Positions 39,965-48,328 of a stretch of DNA of 64,000 bases are shown one piece after another. Below the pieces are notes generated by a model that worked only from the letters and a program-made list of their open reading frames with translations, was not told where the DNA came from and did not search any database. Origin of the DNA: an uncultured Saprospiraceae bacterium (GTDB lineage: Bacteria > Bacteroidota > Bacteroidia > Chitinophagales > Saprospiraceae); assembly GCA_938022935.1 (NCBI GenBank), contig CALIHL010000021.1:1-64000 (forward strand), read 5' to 3'. Positions within the stretch are counted from its first letter, which is position 1; each line of letters opens with the position of its first letter. The translations under genes were made by a program, and so were the position numbers.

Positions 39965-40653
39965 CTAAGACAGTTTTAAGTGTTTATGGTATTCTGAAGT
40001 TTCTGTCCTTAGCTTCTTAGGAAGTTCAATTATAATCGCATGAGCGATGATGAGCATGAATCCCATGACTACACTGTGTATCACGTTTATGTGATCAGCA
40101 ATTAAAGTGTAATCAGTTGAGTTTAAGAAAATCTCAACGAAACCTACTGGTAAGAATACGAAGATTGCAGTATTGAAAAAAGCCTTTACTGTAAGAAGCC
40201 TGGGTTTTCTAAAATAGAATATTCGCTCTAATTTAAAAACACGAAGAACGCTATAACCTAAAAACGCCCATAGATTAATCTTGTAAAAAGCATTACTCGT
40301 GACTTCAAAATTGCCATAGAGCAAAACGGAGTTGTAAATAATAATACTCAAAGTGATCCAGATTATAATTTTCGGAAGTCTAAAATACTCTAAAACAAGT
40401 CTCACGATCTTTCTGGTCCAACTCCAGTATAATTGATGATTTTTTTCTTTGATGAGCTTCGTGATTTTATCGTTTACCAGTACTGTATCTCTTGATCAAA
40501 TACTGCTTGTAGGGACTGACTTGGATCTTTGGACATCTGAGCTTCTATCGAGGTCGCCAGATGATCGACTATCTCTAATTGAACATCATAATATTCAATA
40601 CCTTGGATTTTGGTCCATTCGTGTGGTGATTGTATGTTTTCCTTGCTGAGCAT
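39965..40653 (-). pseudogene. Frameshifted E-x-x-D-H membrane protein paralog (array member 5)
   Basis: ORF 40653-40474 (MLSKENIQSPHEWTKIQGIEYYDVQLEIVDHLATSIEAQMSKDPSQSLQAVFDQEIQYW*) continues in another frame as VNDKITKLIKEKNHQLYWSWTRKIVRLVLEYFRLPK, aligning to member 6 KWPADKINALIKEKKHHLYWSWNKKLWGYLVSYFKLPK. Restoring one G (tgg[g]taaac) rebuilds the gene. Confidence 0.88.
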
Positions 40654-40716
40654 CTTGCGGAATTCTTATAACAGATCAGTGATTGTCACTACTTGATGGT
40701 TAGTTAATTGCGCCAT

Positions 40717-41373
40717 TTAAGAAGAACTTGCAGTTAGTTTATTCACAACTTCAAGTTCCTCCATCATCATTTTATATACAGCTCTATGTCTCAAAAGCAT
40801 ATAAATGATTGCGATATAGGTCAGTGTAAAAACTATCGAGGAGTATTCTAAAGTGAGAATTGTGTCATGTTCTTTAATGACAGAAAAACAAGTCATTACC
40901 AAGCAGTAGGGAAGGATGGTGCTAAAGAGAATTCCATCTGCCAATAAGTGTATTCTTCTTTTGCTACTTGCAAATCTCTTGTAGACAACATAAGCAATCG
41001 GAATCATGGAAGCTTTATATAATATTCCAAGATCTGTGTTCTTAGCAAATCCGCTTTGTAAAAGAAAAAGTAATAGTATGACTGATAATGTAAGTTCAAT
41101 CCAGCTGATGGATTTTAGTGTTCTCTTGACAACCTCTATCTGGCTTCTTCGCAACTTTGATTGAAGTGTCTTGAGAATTGCTTTTTGTCCTCCATAGTTT
41201 CTCAATGATATTTTAAGTGAATTGTAAAAAGATATGGAGCTATCTTCTGTCATTCTCTTTTCAATATCGGTGATGATGTGATCCGCTATTTCTAATTTTA
41301 CAATAGGGACGTCAGTATTCATTCTTGAGGAAATTGCTCTTTCGGCTAAATCTATTTCTTCTTTATTTAGCAT
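40717..41373 (-). CDS. Uncharacterised membrane protein with E-x-x-D-H motif (array member 4)
   Basis: VPIVKLEIADHIITDIEKRM and C-terminal TM segments. Confidence 0.78.
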   Translation of the reverse strand: MLNKEEIDLAERAISSRMNTDVPIVKLEIADHIITDIEKRMTEDSSISFYNSLKISLRNYGGQKAILKTLQSKLRRSQIEVVKRTLKSISWIELTLSVILLLFLLQSGFAKNTDLGILYKASMIPIAYVVYKRFASSKRRIHLLADGILFSTILPYCLVMTCFSVIKEHDTILTLEYSSIVFTLTYIAIIYMLLRHRAVYKMMMEELEVVNKLTASSS

Positions 41374-41383
41374 ACTGTTGGAT

Positions 41384-41542
41384 TTATGATTCTATGGATT
41401 TCTTAGAAATAAGATCTTTGGACATCTGAGCTTCTATCGAGTTAGCAAGGTGGTCGGCAATTTCATATTGCACATCGTAATATTCAACACCTTGGATTTT
41501 AGTCCATTCGTGAAGTGATTGTATGTTTTCGTTGGTGAGCAT
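41384..41542 (-). pseudogene. N-terminal stub of an E-x-x-D-H paralog (array member 3, truncated)
   Basis: 52-aa ORF MLTNENIQSLHEWTKIQGVEYYDVQYEIADHLANSIEAQMSKDLISKKSIES*; matches the N-terminus of member 5, shares an identical 29-nt stretch and lacks the membrane part. Confidence 0.8.
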
Positions 41543-41547
41543 CCGTT

Positions 41548-42291
41548 TTATCCAGTTGGTCTAAGCTTGCTACTCAATTCGCTATGCCTGATATGATCGA
41601 TAGTATATCTTCTCCAAGTGAAGTATGATACACCAAATAAGACAAATGCAAAAAACCGAGATGACAAAATAGTCTCATCAAGAGTGAAGTAGAAAGCTGT
41701 TGCGAATAAGCTGATTGCAACCCATTGTAAGTTTTTTGCGATTACACCTTTATGCTTATTGTCATTGTTATTACTATATCTCTGGAAGTTTAAAGATGTT
41801 AACTTATAAGTAGCGTGAAGTAATAGAATAGAAAGCGTTATAAACGAGATGTAAACTAAGTATTTGCCAATTCCTGAGGAGCCGTCAAGAATAGTAACAG
41901 AAGAAGCTCCAATAATCCCAGGCATAACAATGTTGTCTATATTTCTGAAGCGTATTGCAATTTTGCTCTCTTCGACCTGCTTGATTTTAACTCGATCATA
42001 CACCATCTTCCTGATCCCTGAGCCTTTCCCAAAAGAGTTGTATAGCTCTTCATATTTTGCAAGAAACTCTGCTTTTGTAAGTTGGTTTGGGCTGCTTTCG
42101 ATCGCCTCGATGAAGTGATCAGTCACTTCAGTTTTGACTTGAGTATGATTGCTAAAGTTATTTTTAAAGACTTGCTCTATCTTATACGTGACGTATGCCT
42201 GGCGTTCTTCAGGAGTCGGATATTCACTGAGGACAGGAGTGTTGCTGCTTTTGAATGGATTCCAGTTTATAATGGCAGTTGCAATGCTCAT
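41548..42291 (-). CDS. Uncharacterised membrane protein with E-x-x-D-H motif (array member 2)
   Basis: THTQ-like region QVKTEVTDHFIEAIESSP followed by TM segments; start overlaps the upstream gene stop by 4 nt. Confidence 0.78.
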   Translation of the reverse strand: MSIATAIINWNPFKSSNTPVLSEYPTPEERQAYVTYKIEQVFKNNFSNHTQVKTEVTDHFIEAIESSPNQLTKAEFLAKYEELYNSFGKGSGIRKMVYDRVKIKQVEESKIAIRFRNIDNIVMPGIIGASSVTILDGSSGIGKYLVYISFITLSILLLHATYKLTSLNFQRYSNNNDNKHKGVIAKNLQWVAISLFATAFYFTLDETILSSRFFAFVLFGVSYFTWRRYTIDHIRHSELSSKLRPTG

Positions 42292-43025
42292 ATTCCAATT
42301 GTTCTATTTGAAGTGAGATCATTGAACTTTAACTCTATGTATACATGGTATACCGCTAGGATATAAGTCAGTGGAATGACAATGGCCATAGCATGTGAGA
42401 TTTCGAGTTCGAACCAACCCATATAGATTGGAAAGCTACTGAAGGCTAAAGAGACAAGAAAGACTTTCAAAAGTTCACCTCGATAGGTGGTAAGGATAAG
42501 GTCTACATTTTCTATTTTTTTCAGTTTAATGTAGCCCAGATACCATGATCTAATCATCACTGCGACTATTGTTATAGCGCAGATACTTGCCAAGCATTTA
42601 ATGACGATTTCGTTTAGGTCAAAAATGACCACGTTAAGAAGCATGATCAATATCAAAATGATACCTGATACCTTGTCTTGAGCCCACCAATACAAAAATC
42701 CTCTATGCAAATGACGGTAACTCATATGCATACTATGATACCCCATACTTCTGACCATAAGCGCTCCACCCAGCTCTTTGTAGATTTTATGATAAGCTTT
42801 GCAGAAGTCTTCTTTACTATCACTATTGGTTTGCTCTTCTAGACTGAGCATGAAGTGATCAAGCATCTCCGCTTTGAAGATGGTAAAGTCGCCCACCTGA
42901 TTCTCAAAGATCTCATCCAGCTTGGCCATGATAAAAGCCTCTTGTTCTTCCATAGTTGGAGTGTCGCTGAGTAACTCTTCAGCCTTCTTTCTCCCTGGTT
43001 CCCAGTATCCATCTATGGTTCTCAT
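42288..43025 (-). CDS. Uncharacterised membrane protein with E-x-x-D-H motif (array member 1, next to PadR)
   Basis: FTIFKAEMLDHFMLSLEEQT followed by TM segments; N-terminal QEAFIMAKLDEIFENQ parallels member 2 RQAYVTYKIEQVFKNN. Confidence 0.78.
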   Translation of the reverse strand: MRTIDGYWEPGRKKAEELLSDTPTMEEQEAFIMAKLDEIFENQVGDFTIFKAEMLDHFMLSLEEQTNSDSKEDFCKAYHKIYKELGGALMVRSMGYHSMHMSYRHLHRGFLYWWAQDKVSGIILILIMLLNVVIFDLNEIVIKCLASICAITIVAVMIRSWYLGYIKLKKIENVDLILTTYRGELLKVFLVSLAFSSFPIYMGWFELEISHAMAIVIPLTYILAVYHVYIELKFNDLTSNRTIGI

Positions 43026-43026
43026 A

Positions 43027-43359
43027 TCACGTAAGTTTTGGATTCATGATAAGAGAGATGCTATTGATGAAGTCCTGCATGGCGGAAAGCCTTGTGGTCA
43101 CTTCGGTCTTGCCTTCTTCAGTCAGTCGATAGTACTTGCGCATGCGATTACCGATGTTGCGTATCTCTGTTGTGAGTATGCCTTTCCCTTCTAGTCTGTG
43201 TAGAGCAGGGTAGAGGGCTCCTTCTGTGAGTTGCATTTCACCCTGAGTGATATCTTTCACCTTAGAGGTGATCTCATAGCCATACATCTCGTCGTTCTCG
43301 CTCAGGAGCTTTAAGATGATAGTGTCGAGACTGCCTCGGAGTAGTTTTGGATCAACCAT
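43027..43359 (-). CDS. PadR family transcriptional regulator
   Basis: LRGSLDTIILKLLSENDEMYGYEITSKVKDIT...LTEGALYPALHRLEGKGILTTE...RKYYRLTEEGK. Confidence 0.96.
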   Translation of the reverse strand: MVDPKLLRGSLDTIILKLLSENDEMYGYEITSKVKDITQGEMQLTEGALYPALHRLEGKGILTTEIRNIGNRMRKYYRLTEEGKTEVTTRLSAMQDFINSISLIMNPKLT

Positions 43360-43368
43360 AATCCAAAT

Positions 43369-43406
43369 ATACCTAAAAATCTTAGGTAACTAAGGTTCTT
43401 AGGTAT
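43369..43406. promoter_or_regulatory. 38-bp near-perfect palindrome upstream of padR; candidate autoregulatory operator
   Basis: ATACCTAAAAATCTTAGGT|AACTAAGGTTCTTAGGTAT; half-sites agree at 16/19 positions; ends 9 bp before the padR ATG. Confidence 0.75.
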
Positions 43407-43559
43407 GTATTCGACTAACAGCACAGCTCATTCGATCAAAATAGACTGCCGTATACTCTCGTTTTTAGAAAATACATTGATATTTTAATTATTAATTTAA
43501 TCTCTATTTATATCTTGCTGGCTACTGATTATCAATCATTTATAAAGAGCGGACCCGAT

Positions 43560-45968
43560 ATGAGACTTATATTTATACTTGTTATTTTTTTCTCACTCAT
43601 AACTCTTGGGTACTCAGACCCTACAGAGAAGTATAAGCCTAAAACTTGTACAACAAAGCATTGTAGTGACTGGGACTGGAAGAACAAAAGGGGGCTTTTT
43701 GATCCTCACTCTATCCGTTGGCCGCTTCACTACACTGGAGAGACATTTCTCGACCGTGTTGATGGCGGTGATACCGATATCGATGTAGTTTTCAATCATT
43801 ATGGACATCGCTACCGCTTGCCTCTTCGCGAATACCGCGGCTCAAAGTATCATACTGACCCTTGGTTTTTGGATCAAGGTCTTGACATGCATGATTCCTT
43901 CGTATGTGAGGCATGGGTTGAAGATGAGCCTACTTGGGATGATAACTATTGCTCAATGATTGTGAGTACTTATGAGGATAAGCCATTCTATGCGGATGGA
44001 CCTTCATGTAGCAAGATCATCAGAGAGTGGACAGTCATAGATTGGTGTAAGTATGAACCTAACACTGTTGCTAACTCCAGACCGGAGAAGTATTCGCTTG
44101 TCAAAGACATTAAACGACATGAGGTATACTGGTCTTATGGTAAGAATAGACAAGACGTTGAGCATGACGGTTGGTATAGCTTCCAGCAAGTGATCAAAAT
44201 ATTGGATGAGCATGCTCCTGCACTTGCAGATTGCTCTGACTTAGAGTTTGATGTAGAAGGAGATTGTAACGCTAAGATTAAGATAAAGAACAAAGTGATT
44301 GATTCGGGACCATGTCCAGGTATCAATATGAGAGTTGAGTATGTTGTGAAGAACTCAGATGGTCGTGTTGTTGCCTCTGATTGGATCAATACGAAGAACG
44401 AGCAAGAGTTTGCGGTAAGCTTAGGCTACTTGGTTGCTGATCACTATGAGATCCACTGGACGGTAACAGATGGTTGTAACAATCTGGGCAACTGTGTTCA
44501 GAAGCTTAAAATACTGGATAAGAACCCGCCACATCTGATTTGTCTACAAGACTTAAGCACGTCAATTAGCGATGATTCTGGTGTGTCGATCTGGGCTGCT
44601 GATTTTGTGCATAAGGTGATGGGACCATGTCACGATAACAACTTGACTTATAGTTTCTTTCCAGATTCTATAGCGACAAGCTTGCATTTTGACTGCCCAG
44701 ATGGAGTAGGGCTTAACAATGTTGAAGTCTATGTCACCTCTGGCAATGGCGTTCAAGTGTCTTGCAATGCAAGCATATTTATAGCGGATCATGCGGCTTG
44801 TGAGCCAGATGCGATGCAGATCGCTGGAGTAGTTACGGATAGATTTCGCAATCCGATAATGGGGACTGAGGTATCCGTAATGGCTGAAGAAAGTCTTATA
44901 AACTCAGGCATGTCCAACGAGCATGGAATTTATGGTGTCAAAGGCATCTCGTTTGATCTGGGTAGACCACAGATCACTGCGTCTTTCAAATCAGATGATA
45001 AGACTAAAGGACTTGACGGAGTTGACTTGATCTATATGTTGCGTCATATCCAAGGTATCGAAGCGCTTAAAAAGACAGATCAAAAAGCAGCGGCTGATAT
45101 CAATAGTGATGGAGCTATCGATATGGATGACTATTGGGATCTTGTACATCTTATCTATACGATCCCTAGTCGAGAAAGTGGAGAGATCACACCATGGAAG
45201 TTCTTTGATGAAAAGCAACTCTTCTTTGGTACGACAAATCCAGAAAAATTAGTAAGCCCAGTCAAGATCGCTCGATATAGACACCAATATTCTTTGATAG
45301 GTATCAAGACAGGAGATCTTGACTTCTCATGGAGGCCTGGTACAGTAGCTTCTAATCGTTCTGGGATGAAGAGATCTGACTATCGTCTGATAGGTACAGA
45401 TGCTGGAAGCACATATGAGGTTGAGGTGCCAAGTTTTGGAGAGATACGTTCATTGAGCCTTTCGGCAAATGATCTTTCTCAATCCGATATACTCAGTGTC
45501 TCAGTGGCTGGACAATCATTGGCTTTTGTTGTCGAGCAAGATGACACTGGTCAAAACCTCGTCATCTTGTCCGTTGACAATCTTGCTGGCAAGGACATAG
45601 TCATCATAACAACAGGAGCGATACAACTGACCAATGAGGGAGCGCTGTATGAAGGGGTTCAAGCTGAGGAGACCGTGATTGTAGATTGGCAATTAAGCAA
45701 CTCAACAATTGTTGAGACAAGTGCCATGACGGTGAGTCCTAACCCTTTTGATGATGCTTTCTTAGTGTCAATCAATCAAGAGCGTGCATCTGATGGGATC
45801 ATTCAGATTTACTCGGCTCAAGGCCAATTGGTATCACAGCAAGATGTAGTGCTTTCTGCTGGTAGTAACCAACAGCTAGTAGATGGATCTTCCTTGAACT
45901 CTGGTTTGTACATTATTGTTCTTCAGTCTGGAGACCAACAATTTGTAAAACGAATAGTCAAAAATTAA
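43560..45968 (+). CDS. Secreted surface protein with DWC/HYR-like modules, carboxypeptidase-regulatory-like and dockerin-like regions and a T9SS type A sorting domain
   Basis: Signal MRLIFILVIFFSLITLGYS; REWTVIDWCKYE; GVDLIYMLRHIQGIEAL...ADINSDGAIDMDDYW; C-term VSPNPFDDAFLVSI...GLYIIVLQSGDQQFVKRIVKN. ATG at 43560. Confidence 0.88.
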   Translation: MRLIFILVIFFSLITLGYSDPTEKYKPKTCTTKHCSDWDWKNKRGLFDPHSIRWPLHYTGETFLDRVDGGDTDIDVVFNHYGHRYRLPLREYRGSKYHTDPWFLDQGLDMHDSFVCEAWVEDEPTWDDNYCSMIVSTYEDKPFYADGPSCSKIIREWTVIDWCKYEPNTVANSRPEKYSLVKDIKRHEVYWSYGKNRQDVEHDGWYSFQQVIKILDEHAPALADCSDLEFDVEGDCNAKIKIKNKVIDSGPCPGINMRVEYVVKNSDGRVVASDWINTKNEQEFAVSLGYLVADHYEIHWTVTDGCNNLGNCVQKLKILDKNPPHLICLQDLSTSISDDSGVSIWAADFVHKVMGPCHDNNLTYSFFPDSIATSLHFDCPDGVGLNNVEVYVTSGNGVQVSCNASIFIADHAACEPDAMQIAGVVTDRFRNPIMGTEVSVMAEESLINSGMSNEHGIYGVKGISFDLGRPQITASFKSDDKTKGLDGVDLIYMLRHIQGIEALKKTDQKAAADINSDGAIDMDDYWDLVHLIYTIPSRESGEITPWKFFDEKQLFFGTTNPEKLVSPVKIARYRHQYSLIGIKTGDLDFSWRPGTVASNRSGMKRSDYRLIGTDAGSTYEVEVPSFGEIRSLSLSANDLSQSDILSVSVAGQSLAFVVEQDDTGQNLVILSVDNLAGKDIVIITTGAIQLTNEGALYEGVQAEETVIVDWQLSNSTIVETSAMTVSPNPFDDAFLVSINQERASDGIIQIYSAQGQLVSQQDVVLSAGSNQQLVDGSSLNSGLYIIVLQSGDQQFVKRIVKN

Positions 45969-45979
45969 AGACATAATAG

Positions 45980-46011
45980 TGCAGTGGGTTTTATATCCGC
46001 TGCATTTTTTT
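45980..46011. terminator. Terminator between convergent genes
   Basis: tgcagtggg-ttttata-tccgctgca followed by ttttttt. Confidence 0.75.
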
Positions 46012-47968
46012 ATTCCTCTACATAAAAGGTTCCTCGGTCAGCGATGACACCTTCTGATATCGTAACATAAGTATATCTACCCCTTGATAGGCCAATGATC
46101 TGCTCAAACTGAGTATTAGATTTTCCAATTGCAGATCGGACTATAGTTTCCTTAACTAATATCATCTCTTGATTATACACTTGGAAAGTAAGATTAGAAT
46201 AATCAGACTTTCTAATTATAAAGTTGATCTCACCGCGAGATGGGATAGGCCATACCTTATCTATATATCGAGTACTACTCTTTAAGTGCGCTTCGTCTGC
46301 TACAATGTTAGAACAAGGCCCTGGATAGAAACCAGCATTGAGCAATGGTCCAAGCCCATTGGAGTTAGAGTTAGAATAGATATTGGCACACCTTGAAGTA
46401 TTAGTATTAGGATCACAAACCACTACTCTAAAAGAAGAGTTGCCACAATTTTGTATCCTTCTGGCCTCTCTAAAGCTGTAGGCTGAGATGGCTACCTCAT
46501 CGGTGGCTATGCAGCCGTTGGCATCAACAACAGTTAAGGTGTACGTCACATCTTGGGTTGGGCAAGTCGTTATAACAGCAGCGGTAGTGTTGTTCGGATC
46601 TATATCTGACGACCATATATATGAGTATGGCGCTAAACCACCTGACGCTTTGGCTGAAAGATCCACGCAGCTATATCTTCCAAAGAATCCCCTGTTACTA
46701 TACAAGACACCTTTATCAATACCAGCGTTTGCGACAAGGCTGTCACAGGTATATGTTTCGCACATTCTATTATTCGGTTGTTGATATTCGATAGCACCTA
46801 TATCTGTAGAGCTTCCTACTGTTCTCGCTAATCCCAGTTGATCAGTATCAGTATTTGACAAGGTATATCCTTTGTCTATGGCAGGCGAACACTCTTCTAA
46901 ACTATAAATCTCAGAGTCGTCTCCATTATTACTTGGTGGTCCTAAGATTGGGTCTAAAGGTTCTGATATGCTTCCCAAGATATGGTTAGAGCCAGGGAAA
47001 ACTGATGGGCCACCCCAGATGCCTATTAAGTTATTTTGTATGAGGTTTTGATTAGTCCAGGTGAGTAAAGGGTTGATATCTGCAGTTGCCAATCGGCTAC
47101 CTTGGTTGGTAGCTATGATGTTGTTAGTTAGTAGATCTATATCACCTGCGCAGTATAGGCCTCCACCTTCTCTTGCTACGTTTCCAATAACAGTACAGTT
47201 GTACATAGTGAGCGATGCATTCTGATTGGTCAGATAGATGCCTCCTCCATTTAGTCCTGCTTTATTATTAGATATGGTGCTTTGGGAGATCTCGAGATAT
47301 TGGGTAATCATGAGGCCTCCTGCGCTGCCATCGGCAAAGACATTTCCCGATCTCATTTTTTCTATTCTACCTTGCGCCTCGTTTTTATTGATAGCAGAAT
47401 ATTTTGCTATCATTACGTTTGCACAGATGCCCCCGCCATCTTTGTAGCTTTTGTTGTTGGAGATAGTACAGTGGCTCATTTTTAAAGAATCAGCCCATAC
47501 TCCGCCACCATATGCTGATTGACAATTATTGATGGTGCATTCTTCTAGCCGCAGTCTACCTTCAGAAAAGATTCCGCCTCCTCTCGAGTTTATATCTGAA
47601 GCATCAGGAGGTATATAGCCACTATCGATGTTTAACCCAGTGATCAAGACATCGCAACGGTCATCTATTCTTACAACTTGGGATTTGCCTTGAGTAGTTA
47701 TGGTAACTCGATTGTCGCTATTGTTTATGATGGATAGACTCTTGGATATAGAAAGTGCTCCAGAGGTAAGTACAATTGTGCTTCCTTCTACCTGCGGACT
47801 GAACAATACTTGCCCACCAGGCGAAACATCTATGATTGCCTGACGCAGTGATCCCGGTCCGTCGTTGTTGTTATTAGTGACCCGTTCTACCTGTACTGCT
47901 TTCACGATGGGAGTCGACAGCAAACAGATTACTATAACTAAGCTCCAAGTTTTGGATCTCTTAGTCAT
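46010..47968 (-). CDS. Right-handed beta-helix surface protein (choice-of-anchor Q-like) with T9SS-type C-terminus
   Basis: NNNDGPGSLRQAIIDVSPGGQVLFSPQ; GGGIFSEGRLRLEECTINNCQSAYGGGVW; SPAIDKGYTLSNTDTDQLGLARTVGSSTDIGAIEYQ; C-term VWPIPSRGEINFII...GLSRGRYTYVTISEG. Confidence 0.85.
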   Translation of the reverse strand: MTKRSKTWSLVIVICLLSTPIVKAVQVERVTNNNNDGPGSLRQAIIDVSPGGQVLFSPQVEGSTIVLTSGALSISKSLSIINNSDNRVTITTQGKSQVVRIDDRCDVLITGLNIDSGYIPPDASDINSRGGGIFSEGRLRLEECTINNCQSAYGGGVWADSLKMSHCTISNNKSYKDGGGICANVMIAKYSAINKNEAQGRIEKMRSGNVFADGSAGGLMITQYLEISQSTISNNKAGLNGGGIYLTNQNASLTMYNCTVIGNVAREGGGLYCAGDIDLLTNNIIATNQGSRLATADINPLLTWTNQNLIQNNLIGIWGGPSVFPGSNHILGSISEPLDPILGPPSNNGDDSEIYSLEECSPAIDKGYTLSNTDTDQLGLARTVGSSTDIGAIEYQQPNNRMCETYTCDSLVANAGIDKGVLYSNRGFFGRYSCVDLSAKASGGLAPYSYIWSSDIDPNNTTAAVITTCPTQDVTYTLTVVDANGCIATDEVAISAYSFREARRIQNCGNSSFRVVVCDPNTNTSRCANIYSNSNSNGLGPLLNAGFYPGPCSNIVADEAHLKSSTRYIDKVWPIPSRGEINFIIRKSDYSNLTFQVYNQEMILVKETIVRSAIGKSNTQFEQIIGLSRGRYTYVTISEGVIADRGTFYVEE

Positions 47969-48286
47969 AACCGAGGACTTTAATAGTTCTTAATAGAACC
48001 CAACTAATTTCGGTACGTTAAGCCAAATATAATGATTTATTATAATGTATCAAATGCTGATATTCTATTAGTTGTATGATATTCTAAAGTCATACTAGTC
48101 ATGTGAAGATTTATGGCAGACTTGCGGTCTAAACATATATAGATTTTTCACATAAAAGTTTTCGCTATATGTTCTTGATTTCCTTAGCTTTATAGCGATT
48201 ATTGACCCAGGGCTGGATTGACCTTTTTCGTGCCAATTCGTAAGATTTAAAACCGGGAGTATTTAGCCTAAGACAATAGTTGCACT

Positions 48287-48310
48287 AATGATGTTAGAAC
48301 CGACATCATT
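48287..48310. repeat. Inverted repeat 19 bp upstream of the 48329 gene
   Basis: aatgatgt-tagaaccg-acatcatt, perfect 8-bp arms. Confidence 0.55.
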
Positions 48311-48328
48311 GGTGGAAGATAATAGACC

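Noticed and set aside
39248-43359. PadR array considered as a defence island or toxin-antitoxin system
   Set aside because: No nuclease, NTPase, methyltransferase, integrase or toxin-like domain was recognised; the evidence supports only a regulator plus membrane-protein family
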